Shown here: piece by piece, positions 8,970 to 17,825 of the stretch
Position numbering within the stretch: the stretch's first letter is position 1
Layout: each line of letters begins with the position of its first letter
NCBI RefSeq assembly: GCF_900103125.1
Contig: NZ_FNJV01000005.1
Coordinates: 186,001-250,000, forward strand
Length of the DNA stretch: 64,000 bases
Source of the DNA: Mucilaginibacter sp. OK268
GTDB taxonomy: Bacteria > Bacteroidota > Bacteroidia > Sphingobacteriales > Sphingobacteriaceae
Direction: 5' to 3'
The notes under the pieces: model-generated
What the model was told of the DNA's origin: nothing
What the model saw: the letters and a program-made list of their open reading frames with translations, nothing else
Databases searched by the model: none
Position numbers and translations under genes: made by a program

Positions 8970-9051
8970 GCGGAAGTGGCGTAATTGGTAGCCGCACCAG
9001 ACTTAGGATCTGGCGCTTCACGGCGTGGGGGTTCGAGTCCCTTCTTCCGCA
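8970..9051 (+). tRNA. tRNA-Leu (TAG)
   Basis: Complete class II cloverleaf: acceptor GCGGAAG with CTTCCGC, D-arm AATTGGTAGCCGC, anticodon stem CCAGA/TCTGG with loop CTTAGGA giving anticodon TAG, long variable arm, T-loop GGTTCGAGTCC. CCA is not encoded. Confidence 0.95.
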
Positions 9052-9062
9052 CTAACAGTTTA

Positions 9063-9092
9063 AAACCCGGTCAATTTGGCTGGGTTTTTTTG
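9063..9092 (+). terminator. tRNA-Leu terminator
   Basis: Stem AACCCGG with CTGGGTT followed by a run of seven T, 13 bases after the tRNA. Confidence 0.8.
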
Positions 9093-9146
9093 TTCCCATG
9101 CTGTTGAAATTCAATATATTTACTCTCAAAGCTTTTATTATCCTAT

Positions 9147-10991
9147 ATGAAAAACATTTACTTGTTGATCCTGAGTTTTTTTTCAATTACAGCAAGCGCT
9201 CAAAATGCTGATTCGGTATGGTTTGTAAATAATTATATTAAAAAAGAAGTAACCATACCAATGCGGGATGGCGTTAAGCTTTTTACATCTATTTATATAC
9301 CAAAAGATCAATCGGAAAAACACCCCATATTGCTTACCCGAACCCCTTATTCCGTTTCGCCCTATGGAGCAGCTTATAGGGCATATTGGCGCAATTATAT
9401 GATGCGCTACTGCCGTGAAGGCTATATTATGGTTAACCAGGATATTCGCGGCAAGTACATGAGTGAAGGTGTATTTGAAGTTGTAAGACCATTTAATCCC
9501 AATAAAAAAACAAATAAAGATATTGATGAGGCAAGCGACAGTTACGACACCATTGACTGGCTTGTGAAAAATATTGATAATAATAACGGCAACGTTGGCG
9601 GGATAGGTATATCGTTCCCCGGCTTTTATGCCACTATGATAGCGTTAAGCGGGCATCCGGCTCTAAAAGCAGTTAGTCCGCAGGCACCGGTTACCGACCG
9701 TTTTTTTGGAGATGACGACCATCATAATGGTGTATTAATGCTGATGGATGCTTTTGATTTTCATGTGGGGTATGGCTTTAGCGCACCAAGCCGTACACCG
9801 TCAACAAAAGGGACTAAAGGTGTTAATATTAGCTATAAGGATAATTACGATTATTATTTAAAGATGGGTGCAATGCCCCATTTTACTAAACTGAGTGGGG
9901 ACACCATGAAATTTTGGAGCGATATGATGAACCATCCCAATCTGGATGCCTGGTGGAAAGCCCGTGATGCCCGTAGCGGAATAAAAGATGTTAAACCAGC
10001 TATGTTGATTACCGGTGGCCTTTTTGACGCCGAAGATGGTTATGGTGCCTGGCATACTTACGATGCTTTGGTTAAACAAAGCCCTGCAACCAATAGCAAA
10101 TTGATAATGGGGCCCTGGTATCACGGGCAATGGGCCAGTAAGGATGGCACTCATTTAGGAAATGTACAGTTTGATAGCAATACCTCCCTTTATTACCAGG
10201 ATATGGAAGTTCCATTCTTTAATTATTATTTAAAGGGGAAAGGAGCCGACACCTTAAGTAAGGTAAATGTTTTTTTCTCAGGTGAAAATAAATGGCGCAA
10301 ATTTTCGCAATGGCCGCTGGCTGACATTAAACAAACGTCCATTTATCTACAGGCAAATGGTAAATTATCATTTAAAGCTTTAAAAAGCACAAAACCTACG
10401 TTTGATAGTTATGTGAGCGATCCCGCCAAACCTGTGCCTTATGCAGAAAAAGTACATACCTACCGCACCCGTGAATATATGGATGATGATCAGCGTTTTG
10501 CTGCCCGCCGTACAGATGTGCTGGTTTATGATACAGGGATATTAACCGATGATATAACATTAGCCGGCCCGGTGGTTGCCGACCTGATGATCAGCTTATC
10601 AAAAACAGATGCAGATTTTGTTGTAAAGCTGATAGATGTATTTCCTGAGGATACACCAGTTAACCCGGTTACTAAATATCCTATGGGAGGCTACCAGATG
10701 CTGGTACGTGCAGAAATTATGCGGGGTAAATTTCGTAATAGCTTTGAGAAACCCGAGCCATTTGTGCCCGGCAAACCAACACGGGTAAAATACACCCTGC
10801 CCGATGTTGCACACACCTTTAAAAAAGGCCACAAAATAATGATACAGGTACAAAGTTCGTGGTTTCCATTAACAGACAGGAACCCACAGCAGTTTGTTGA
10901 TATTAACCATGCAAAGGATACCGACTTTGTAAAAGAAACTGTTAATGTTTATCATAACAGTTCGAAGATCATATTGCCTGTTATTAAATAA
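9147..10991 (+). CDS. CocE/NonD-type S15 hydrolase, secreted
   Basis: Alpha/beta hydrolase of the X-Pro dipeptidyl-peptidase (S15) / CocE / glutaryl-7-ACA acylase group, 614 residues. A Sec signal peptide ends near residue 19 (ITASAQN). The nucleophile is Ser156 in GISFPG; WYHGQW near residue 320 probably carries the catalytic His and the C-terminal third is the jelly-roll domain (VAHTFKKGHKIMIQVQSSWFP). Family members cleave acyl-amino or ester bonds, and the substrate cannot be told from sequence. It stands alone between the tRNA and efp, exported to the periplasm. Confidence 0.9.
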   Translation: MKNIYLLILSFFSITASAQNADSVWFVNNYIKKEVTIPMRDGVKLFTSIYIPKDQSEKHPILLTRTPYSVSPYGAAYRAYWRNYMMRYCREGYIMVNQDIRGKYMSEGVFEVVRPFNPNKKTNKDIDEASDSYDTIDWLVKNIDNNNGNVGGIGISFPGFYATMIALSGHPALKAVSPQAPVTDRFFGDDDHHNGVLMLMDAFDFHVGYGFSAPSRTPSTKGTKGVNISYKDNYDYYLKMGAMPHFTKLSGDTMKFWSDMMNHPNLDAWWKARDARSGIKDVKPAMLITGGLFDAEDGYGAWHTYDALVKQSPATNSKLIMGPWYHGQWASKDGTHLGNVQFDSNTSLYYQDMEVPFFNYYLKGKGADTLSKVNVFFSGENKWRKFSQWPLADIKQTSIYLQANGKLSFKALKSTKPTFDSYVSDPAKPVPYAEKVHTYRTREYMDDDQRFAARRTDVLVYDTGILTDDITLAGPVVADLMISLSKTDADFVVKLIDVFPEDTPVNPVTKYPMGGYQMLVRAEIMRGKFRNSFEKPEPFVPGKPTRVKYTLPDVAHTFKKGHKIMIQVQSSWFPLTDRNPQQFVDINHAKDTDFVKETVNVYHNSSKIILPVIK

Positions 10992-11123
10992 AATAAGTTT
11001 TAACTATTTGTAATAACTTCAACCATAAGAGTTGCGTATGTTGATTGACAACAATTGAGCGAAGATTAAAACCCTTAATCTTGATGCCTGAGTTTTAATT
11101 GTAGTTGATTAGCAAAGTTAATC

Positions 11124-11131
11124 TATCTTTG
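11124..11131 (+). promoter_or_regulatory. -7 box of efp
   Basis: TATCTTTG, 27 bases before the efp ATG; a TTG lies 22 bases upstream. It lies inside the longer reading frame from 11105, which argues for the start at 11159. Confidence 0.55.
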
Positions 11132-11158
11132 GGGCTTAAATTTTCTAATTATATTTTC

Positions 11159-11719
11159 ATGGCAAAAGCATCCGAAATTAAAGTAGGTAATATACTACGC
11201 TTCAACGGCGAACTGGTAACCGTAACAGAAGTACTGCATCGTACACCAGGCAAAGGCGGAGCATTCTATCTGGATAAGTTTCGTAACATAAAAACAGGAA
11301 AAATTGTTGAAGCCCGCTTAGCTACCGACGAGCAGGTTGAAATTTGCCGTGTAGAAACAAACGATTTTCAATACCTGTATGAAGATGGCGATGCCATGGT
11401 GATCATGGATAACACTACTTTCGAACAGCATAATATCCCGAAAGCGCTTTTCGGACCCGCGGTGAAATTCCTGAAAGAAGGGATGAGCGTAATCGTTTCG
11501 TTTGAAAGCGAAGAACCGATCATGGCGGTAGCACCCAACTTTGTGGAGCTGGAGATTACCTACGCCGAACCTGCCGTTAAAGGTGATACCTCATCTGGCG
11601 CGCTAAAAACAGCGACTACAGAAAACGGAATAGAAATTAAAGTGCCTCTCTTTGTAAATCAGGGCGATAAAATAAAAGTGGATACCCGTACCGGCGAGTA
11701 CGTTGAGCGGGCTAAATAG
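11159..11719 (+). CDS. efp: Elongation factor P
   Basis: Translation factor that binds between the P and E sites and rescues ribosomes stalled on polyproline. The 186-residue protein has the KOW-like N domain with the tip loop TPGKGGAF; Lys32 sits at the position that is post-translationally modified in many bacteria. Two OB-type domains follow and the C-terminus GDKIKVDTRTGEYVERAK is diagnostic. I chose MAKASEI at 11159 rather than the 18-residue extension, because EF-P starts here in the family and the promoter box lies in that extension. A strong terminator follows directly, so it is monocistronic. Confidence 0.97.
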   Translation: MAKASEIKVGNILRFNGELVTVTEVLHRTPGKGGAFYLDKFRNIKTGKIVEARLATDEQVEICRVETNDFQYLYEDGDAMVIMDNTTFEQHNIPKALFGPAVKFLKEGMSVIVSFESEEPIMAVAPNFVELEITYAEPAVKGDTSSGALKTATTENGIEIKVPLFVNQGDKIKVDTRTGEYVERAK

Positions 11720-11742
11720 GTAAATATCTATCAATTTAAATT

Positions 11743-11788
11743 AACACATAAAAAGCTCCTTAATTACTTAAGGGGCTTTTTATGTGTT
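11743..11788 (+). terminator. efp terminator
   Basis: Long inverted repeat AACACATAAAAAGC..CCTTAA / TTAAGG..GCTTTTTATGTGTT, with a T-run inside the right arm, 23 bases after the efp stop. It could work in both directions. Confidence 0.8.
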
Positions 11789-11895
11789 GCGCAGAACCGT
11801 ACAATAGTAAAGTTTGTAATTTCTATTGATCAAGAAATAAAACTGCAAAAATCTGACACTTTCGTCAAAAACTACGCTAAATATTTTTTCACAAA

Positions 11896-11911
11896 AACTA
11901 CAGTTGTAGTT
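11896..11911. promoter_or_regulatory. BlaI/MecI-type operator
   Basis: Dyad AACTACA-GT-TGTAGTT, matching the TACAnnTGTA core bound by BlaI/MecI repressors. It ends on the T of the TTG (11910-11912) that is the likely -33 element of the downstream gene, so a bound repressor would cover the promoter. Confidence 0.75.
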
Positions 11912-11940
11912 GTGTAATTACAATAATAGTTTTATACTTG
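11910..11940 (+). promoter_or_regulatory. Promoter of the BlaI-M56 pair
   Basis: TTG at 11910-11912, 20 bases, then TATACTTG at 11933-11940 (one mismatch to TAnnTTTG). The box ends four bases before the ATG at 11945, so the predicted start of transcription falls on or next to the start codon. Confidence 0.6.
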
Positions 11941-11944
11941 TATT

Positions 11945-12307
11945 ATGAAACGACTAAGCGAAAAAGAAGAAGCCATAATGCAGGCGGTTTGGAAGTTAAA
12001 AAAGGCATTTGTTAAGGAAGTGCGCGACGGCCTGCCCAACCCAAAACCTCACATCAACACAGTAGCAACCATGATGCGCCGATTGGCCGACAAGGGCTTT
12101 TTAAAATATGAAGATTTCGGAAGTACCTACCGATATGCAGCGGTAATATCTAAGATGGAATACACCAGGAAATTTGTGAGGCCGCTTTTAGCTGGGCTGT
12201 TTGGTAATTCCATGAAAAACGTGGTATCGTTTTTTGCCGAGGAGGATGAAGTATCCTTAGATGAGCTAAAAGAGATCATTAAAATGATAGAGGATAAGAA
12301 CAAATAA
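11945..12307 (+). CDS. BlaI/MecI-family repressor
   Basis: Winged-helix DNA-binding repressor of 120 residues: LSEKEEAIMQAVWKL at the N-terminus, recognition helix region HINTVATMMRRLADKGFLKY at about residues 36-55, and a C-terminal dimerisation helix rich in acidic residues that is normally the cleavage target. In the paradigm the repressor is inactivated when the partner membrane protease is triggered. The gene is preceded by a TACAnnTGTA dyad over its own promoter and followed after 11 bases by an M56 protease gene, the classical arrangement for autoregulation. The signal need not be beta-lactam in this group. Confidence 0.9.
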   Translation: MKRLSEKEEAIMQAVWKLKKAFVKEVRDGLPNPKPHINTVATMMRRLADKGFLKYEDFGSTYRYAAVISKMEYTRKFVRPLLAGLFGNSMKNVVSFFAEEDEVSLDELKEIIKMIEDKNK

Positions 12308-12318
12308 ATTTCAGTACC

Positions 12319-14106
12319 ATGGAACCATTAGTTATGTACCTGTTAAAGGCCAATGTGGTGATGTCCATATTGTTCCTGTTTTATTTATTGCTGCTTAAAA
12401 ACGATAAGTCATTTACGCAGAATAGGTTTTACCTGCTATTCAGTTTAGTATTATCGATGTTTTTGCCTCTTTTGCCAGAGTTGAGTTCTCCTCATTTCGA
12501 GCCGATCCAGCGCCAGATAACAACGGCCAACCCGTTAAACGACCTGTACACAACTATTGGTAATTCGCAAATTGTTACTCATCCCGTTAACAATGCTTAC
12601 GTTGCCGTTAACCAGGGCTTTACACGTCCTTCGCTCATGCAAATTTTAGCTGGTGCTTATTTATTAATTAGTACTGTTTTGCTGGCAAGATCGATCATAA
12701 AAGTGCTTAAGATTAGCATCATGATCAAAAACACCAATAAACAATTTATAGATGGCATTTACTATTGCACTTTTGATGGAACTGCTCCGTTTTCATTCTT
12801 CAATTACCTGGTCATCAACAAAGAACTTTTTACCGATAGTGAACTCCGGCAAATCATTGCGCATGAAAATGTGCACATACGGCAATTACATAGTATAGAT
12901 ATATTATTTGTGGAACTGGTGCATGCTATACTATGGATCAACCCACTATTGCTATACTTAAAACGCTGCATCAAGCTCAACCATGAATACATTGTTGATC
13001 ACGAAGTGATCAACAGCGGTGTTGATAAAAAAAACTACCAGCTTAGTATTTTGTACAACTCACTTAAAACCAACCAGGTATACCAATTAACCAACCTATA
13101 TAGTTCTTCAAAAATTAAACTCCGTATTAAAATGATGAATTTAAAAAAATCACCTAACGCAAATGCGTACAAATATGCATTTGTATTGTTACTGGTTGCG
13201 GCCAGTTATTTCCTTATCAATCCCTTAAACGCAAGCGTACTACCGAAAAATGTGATCGGAACAACGCAAGGCCTGAAAAAATTTGAGGGTTATTACGAGT
13301 TGAAAGGCAAAAATGGGGCCTTAATACAAATTATTGCTATCGGCAAGAGCGTTGTTTTAAAACAACTATGGGATAACAGGAAAATTGACTTTACCGCTAC
13401 CGGCCCGCTGACGTTTTCAACAAAAGAAAACGTCTCATTTACCCTCCAATTTACCAGTGACAATGCAGGCCACATCACCCAGGTTTTGGCTTTTGGAAAA
13501 GATGTTTGGGTTAAAAACGATAACTATCATCTCCCTGTCGAAGTAAAATTAATTGCACAAGACCTTAAAAAATTTGAGGGCTATTACGAGCTTAAAGGTC
13601 AAAAAGGAACCTTTATACAAATCTCCTCTGCCGGCAATGGTCTTGTTCTAAAACAATTATGGGATAATGAACAAATTGATTTTGCAGCCAAAAGTCCGTT
13701 AGACTTTTTTGCAAAAACGAATCCCGGTTTTACCCTTCAATTTACCAGCGACAATGCAGGCGGCATTACACAGGTTTTAGCCTTTGGAAAAGATGTTTGG
13801 GTTAGAAGTAATAATTACCATGCCCCTGTTGAAGTAAAATTAACTGCACAGGAGTTGAAAAAATTCGAGGGCAAGTATGAGTTCACGGAAAAAGAAGGAA
13901 CTTTCATACAAATCACCTCTATCGGTAATGGATTAGTTTTAAATCAATTATGGGACAACAAACAAATTGGTTTTGCTGCCACGGGCCCATTAGACTTTTT
14001 TGCAAAAACAGCGCCTGGTTTTACCCTCCAGTTTACTGGTAACAATTCCGGCGGCATTACCCAGGTTTTGGCTTTTGGAAAAGATGTTTGGAAGAAAGTT
14101 AATTAA
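12319..14106 (+). CDS. BlaR1-like M56 membrane protease with three tandem C-terminal modules
   Basis: Sensor protease partner of the BlaI-type repressor, 595 residues. Membrane helices lie near residues 5-25, 35-55, 110-130 and 285-305. The zinc protease motif HENVH begins at residue 182 (HExxH), followed by HEYIVDH. After the last helix the extracytoplasmic part is built from three copies of a 97-residue module beginning at residues 319, 416 and 513 (LKKFEGYYEL, then LQFTSDNAG.ITQVLAFGKDVW). The modules resemble the small beta domain DUF3471 found behind serine beta-lactamase-like hydrolases; that resemblance is my judgement. Penicillin-binding sensor motifs are absent, so the ligand is unknown. 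Confidence 0.85.
   Translation: MEPLVMYLLKANVVMSILFLFYLLLLKNDKSFTQNRFYLLFSLVLSMFLPLLPELSSPHFEPIQRQITTANPLNDLYTTIGNSQIVTHPVNNAYVAVNQGFTRPSLMQILAGAYLLISTVLLARSIIKVLKISIMIKNTNKQFIDGIYYCTFDGTAPFSFFNYLVINKELFTDSELRQIIAHENVHIRQLHSIDILFVELVHAILWINPLLLYLKRCIKLNHEYIVDHEVINSGVDKKNYQLSILYNSLKTNQVYQLTNLYSSSKIKLRIKMMNLKKSPNANAYKYAFVLLLVAASYFLINPLNASVLPKNVIGTTQGLKKFEGYYELKGKNGALIQIIAIGKSVVLKQLWDNRKIDFTATGPLTFSTKENVSFTLQFTSDNAGHITQVLAFGKDVWVKNDNYHLPVEVKLIAQDLKKFEGYYELKGQKGTFIQISSAGNGLVLKQLWDNEQIDFAAKSPLDFFAKTNPGFTLQFTSDNAGGITQVLAFGKDVWVRSNNYHAPVEVKLTAQELKKFEGKYEFTEKEGTFIQITSIGNGLVLNQLWDNKQIGFAATGPLDFFAKTAPGFTLQFTGNNSGGITQVLAFGKDVWKKVN
13273..14103 (+). repeat. 291-bp tandem repeat in the M56 gene (3 copies)
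   Basis: Copies start at 13273, 13564 and 13855 with an exact period of 291 bases (97 codons); the third is slightly shorter. The DNA is still visibly similar, which points to fairly recent duplication within the gene. Confidence 0.85.
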
Positions 14107-14155
14107 CCTCAGTAAGCGCTTACCTGAAAATGAAAAGGCTCCCTTGTACTGTAAC

Positions 14156-17100
14156 CTAATCAGATAAAACATGCAAAGGTGTCAGCAGATCCAACAGATC
14201 CTGCCGGGACAAGGCTTTGAGGATGTTGGTATCTGTTTTAACCAGATCATGAACCAGGTCCCTTTTGTTTTCCTGTATCTGCATGATCTTTTCTTCTACT
14301 GTGCCGGGGCAAATGAGTCTAATGGCCACAACTCTTTTGTTTTGGCCGATGCGGTGCGCACGGTCAATAGCCTGGTTCTCGACAGCCGGGTTCCACCAGG
14401 GATCGATCAGGTAGATGTAATCGGCTTCTGTGAGGTTAAGGCCTGTGCCGCCCGCTTTCAGGCTGATGAGGAATACCCGGCAGCCATGATCCTGTTGAAA
14501 GGATTGTACTACAGCTTCGCGATTGCGGGTTTTGCCGGTTAATTGAACAAAGGAGATCTTTCGGCTAAGCAATTCTTTACTCACCAGATCAAGCATGCCG
14601 GTGAATTGCGAGAATACCAGTATTTTATGCTCCGGGGATTTACTTTCTATCTGTTCGATCAGCGTATCAATCTTGGCCGACTCCTTGCCGGGCAACCTGT
14701 CGCCGCTCAATAAAACGGGCGAATCACAGATCTGGCGGAGTTTGGTAAGACCCTTTAATACATTCATTGGGCTTTTCTTCAGCTCTTCATTGTTGATAGC
14801 CGAAATATATTCCCTGAACTCCTTTTCGTAAGCATCATAGATCCGTTTTTGTTCGGCCCCCATTTCACAATGCAGCACCATTTCTGTTTTCTCCGGCAGA
14901 TCGCCCGCTACCTGCTCCTTGGTTCTTCGCAGAATAAAGGGTTTTATCTTTTTCTGTAATTCGGCAGCACGGATACTGCTCTTGAACTGATCGATAGGCG
15001 TGGAGTAGATATCCTTAAAATATTGTTTACCACCCAATAAACCGGGACAGGCAAAGGAAAGCTGACCATAAAGATCAAAAGTATTGTTTTCGATGGGGGT
15101 GCCGGTTACTACAATTTTGTTGCGCGATTTTAATAAACGTGCAGCCTTATACCTTTGCAATGATGGATTTTTAATATTCTGAGATTCATCGAGAAAGATA
15201 TAATTGAAATGATAGTCCTTCAGGAAACGAACGTCGGAAAGCATGTTTCCATAGCTCGTGAGAATAACTTCGTACCGGTCAAAATCATGGATCTCTTTTA
15301 CCCGGTCGGCGCCATAAAGGGTATGCAAGCGGATGGAAGGGGCGAATTTCTGTATTTCCTGCCGCCAGTTAAAGATCAAAGAAGTAGGTACAACGATCAG
15401 GTTGGTGTTCTGACCAACTTTTTTACGTTGCGACAGGATAAAGGCGATCACCTGTATAGATTTTCCGAGCCCCATGTCGTCGGCCAGGCAACCACCAAAA
15501 TTAAAATCGTCCAGGAAATTAAGCCAGTTTAATCCCTGATGTTGATAGGGGCGAAGGGTACCCAATAGCTCATCCGGTACATTAACAGGAGTAATGGTTT
15601 CAAAGTTGGTAAACTTCTCACGGTAGCTTCTCAGATCCTGTTTAACTTCCTCGGCTAAAACTTCGGCATCATAAAGCTCTTCAATGGCAGTAAAATTTAT
15701 GTTAGGCGTATGTAAAGTATCATCAGTAGCTACCTCACCAGCATTAAAATAACTTTCAAATTTAGATATCCATTCTGCAGGGAGGATGCCCAGTGTGCCA
15801 TCATCAAGCTGTACAAATTTACTTTTGTTGCGGATGGCTTTATGCAGGGATTTTAAGCTCGCCTTTTTTTGACCATACTTGGCCTGTATAATGGTATTGA
15901 ACCAGTTCATGCCGCTCAGCACTTTAATATCGATACTGATTTTGTAAGGACTAAGGCGGTTGCCTTCTATCTCATTAAAGCCCAATACGGTGATCTGTTG
16001 ATTACGCCATTGTTCAAAAACATCCAGAAACCAATCCTCATTCAGGAAATGCTTTTTGTGCAGATAAAAATAGTACAGGTCATCATCAGCCTGTTCCTCA
16101 AAATAAGGATGCTGCCTGATCAGGCTGGCTATAAAGGCCTTTTCTGCAGGTTCATTACGCTGTACCAGGAACTCTTTCCCTTTGGCATCGGTAGCATAGA
16201 TATTTCTTTTGGTACGCACCTGTATTTCGGCTTCCCCGTACCGCATTACCGGGATCAGCATCACATGGTTCCCAAAATCCGACAGGTAGATGATCTTTTC
16301 AGGATCCTGGTTAAAGCCCAACTGCTCCAACTGCTTAGGTGTGGCAGTCTGGATATGCTGATATTTTACATCAATAGTATCCTCCAGTTTACCGAGCCAC
16401 TGGCTTTTGATCAAAGGATATTGGGATTGATGAACCAGGAGATTGCCTGGCCTTTGTTTCAGGAAACTCATCACATTCAGAGCCTGCAGATTATCGGCCA
16501 GGTATAAGGTACCGCCATTTAGTAAAAAATAACTGAACATAATACGCTGGTCTTTCAGCGTGTGGCGTTCGCCATTTATATTGATATCAAGTGACAGTTC
16601 AAAAAAAGATCCGTCGGGTTTTACACGTAATTGCACCCCCTGCGGGAGTTGGGCTACGTTGACCGGTATCAGTGAAGAAGCGCTTACTTTTTCACCCTTT
16701 TCTGTATCCTGATAATAAAAAGGATAACCCATTGGGTTTTTGACAATAGCCCGCAAAGCCGCCAGATCCGTTTCTGTCCTTTTGCCGGTAAGGTTATTTT
16801 GGAACTTGCTGATGCCGGTATAGAACTTCAATTCCTCGTGATCGGTAGTTTTCCAGACCAGGTCCATAGGCTCCAGTCGGTTCAGCGGGTTTTTGAGTTT
16901 CCCTTCTTTGGTCAGGCCCGAGGTAAATAGTTCGACATGCAAATATTTATAGTATTTATGTTCACGAATGACCACAAAGTATGTTTGTTCATTATCGGTT
17001 GGAGAGGAAACCGGTGCTTGTTCCGGGCCGGAAGATATCATCGTACGCAGGGTGTTCAGACTTTCTTTGGTTACCGGGAAAAGATCGGGTGAGTGCGGGC

Positions 17101-17554
17101 TGATCACCAGTTTATTAAAGAGCAATTCGATCCGGAAAAATTGATCTGGGTCAGGCTCGTTTTCCAAACCATAAGGTATGGCGGCATTTTTTAGTTTTTG
17201 ATGGCGCAGGCGCGTATTAAAAAAAACGGCAAACTCATCCTTCCGCAGAATGGTTTGTAATACCAGCGCTTCATGCTCACATAACTTGCCCGGCTCGCCG
17301 GGACAAGCACAAGTGAGCAATAATTGTTCAGCATCCTGTGATACAGTTACGGTAGGGAAGGCGGCATTTTTAGGTTGATGAAATACACCTTCGTTAACCG
17401 CTAAACTGATAGGTGAAAGGTATTGGCCTGTATCATCCTCGGTATAGAAACTGGCCGGGTTATGTTGAGCAATATCCCTGCTGGTCATCGATTCCAGGTT
17501 AGTGCCTCTGAAAATAAAATGATGGTTCCCGTCCTGTGTTTCTGTATCGCTCAA
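14156..17554 (-). CDS. SNF2-family helicase-like ATPase with SWIM zinc finger
   Basis: DNA-dependent ATPase of 1132 residues related to RapA and Swi2/Snf2 remodelers. A SWIM-type zinc site lies at C82, C84, C92 and H94. A large middle region (about 100-640) is poorly conserved and beta-rich. The SNF2 motor follows: Walker A DDMGLGKS near residue 691, DESQ (a DEAH variant) near 788, VTGTPIENN, then the second RecA lobe with SQFTGML, LKAGGTGLNLTEAD and the arginine finger region AIDRAHRIGQ. Such proteins are thought to move RNA polymerase or protein complexes along DNA; the bacterial target is not known. Transcribed alone, with an unusual TTTACA array upstream. Confidence 0.9.
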   Translation of the reverse strand: MSDTETQDGNHHFIFRGTNLESMTSRDIAQHNPASFYTEDDTGQYLSPISLAVNEGVFHQPKNAAFPTVTVSQDAEQLLLTCACPGEPGKLCEHEALVLQTILRKDEFAVFFNTRLRHQKLKNAAIPYGLENEPDPDQFFRIELLFNKLVISPHSPDLFPVTKESLNTLRTMISSGPEQAPVSSPTDNEQTYFVVIREHKYYKYLHVELFTSGLTKEGKLKNPLNRLEPMDLVWKTTDHEELKFYTGISKFQNNLTGKRTETDLAALRAIVKNPMGYPFYYQDTEKGEKVSASSLIPVNVAQLPQGVQLRVKPDGSFFELSLDININGERHTLKDQRIMFSYFLLNGGTLYLADNLQALNVMSFLKQRPGNLLVHQSQYPLIKSQWLGKLEDTIDVKYQHIQTATPKQLEQLGFNQDPEKIIYLSDFGNHVMLIPVMRYGEAEIQVRTKRNIYATDAKGKEFLVQRNEPAEKAFIASLIRQHPYFEEQADDDLYYFYLHKKHFLNEDWFLDVFEQWRNQQITVLGFNEIEGNRLSPYKISIDIKVLSGMNWFNTIIQAKYGQKKASLKSLHKAIRNKSKFVQLDDGTLGILPAEWISKFESYFNAGEVATDDTLHTPNINFTAIEELYDAEVLAEEVKQDLRSYREKFTNFETITPVNVPDELLGTLRPYQHQGLNWLNFLDDFNFGGCLADDMGLGKSIQVIAFILSQRKKVGQNTNLIVVPTSLIFNWRQEIQKFAPSIRLHTLYGADRVKEIHDFDRYEVILTSYGNMLSDVRFLKDYHFNYIFLDESQNIKNPSLQRYKAARLLKSRNKIVVTGTPIENNTFDLYGQLSFACPGLLGGKQYFKDIYSTPIDQFKSSIRAAELQKKIKPFILRRTKEQVAGDLPEKTEMVLHCEMGAEQKRIYDAYEKEFREYISAINNEELKKSPMNVLKGLTKLRQICDSPVLLSGDRLPGKESAKIDTLIEQIESKSPEHKILVFSQFTGMLDLVSKELLSRKISFVQLTGKTRNREAVVQSFQQDHGCRVFLISLKAGGTGLNLTEADYIYLIDPWWNPAVENQAIDRAHRIGQNKRVVAIRLICPGTVEEKIMQIQENKRDLVHDLVKTDTNILKALSRQDLLDLLTPLHVLSD

Positions 17555-17604
17555 TGTTTTGCCCTGTATGAAATAATGAGAGCGAATTTAGGATAAAAAA
17601 ATAG

Positions 17605-17642
17605 ATGTGCAGATGTGCGGATATGCAGATGTGCAAATGACA
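17605..17642. repeat. AGATGTGC words, period 8
   Basis: Four octamer units: AGATGTGC, AGATGTGC, GGATATGC, AGATGTGC, then AAATGA. Similar runs occur at 24081-24114, 25839-25861 and 25891-25944. Confidence 0.75.
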
Positions 17643-17693
17643 CTAAGGAAAATGACAAACTTATTTAATCACATGAAATACTTAGCCCCGGGT

Positions 17694-17798
17694 GGATTTA
17701 CATGTAAACCCACTATATGATGGTGTAATTAACTTAACTTATTGATTAATAATTTATTATATTTATGTTGACCATAAAATGTGTAAACCATGTAAACC
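17694..17798. promoter_or_regulatory. TTTACA/TGTAAA operator-like array
   Basis: Dyad GGATTTACATGTAAACCC at 17694-17711, and two direct TGTAAACC words at 17782-17789 and 17791-17798, upstream of the SNF2 gene. A similar array is at 45715-45809. The binding protein is unknown. Confidence 0.5.
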
Positions 17799-17825
17799 CA
17801 GTTTGTAACAAAATGTCCCGCCTGT

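Noticed and set aside
15869-16507. Long antisense frame within the SNF2 gene
   Set aside because: Shadow of the real coding strand; composition and lack of a family speak against it.
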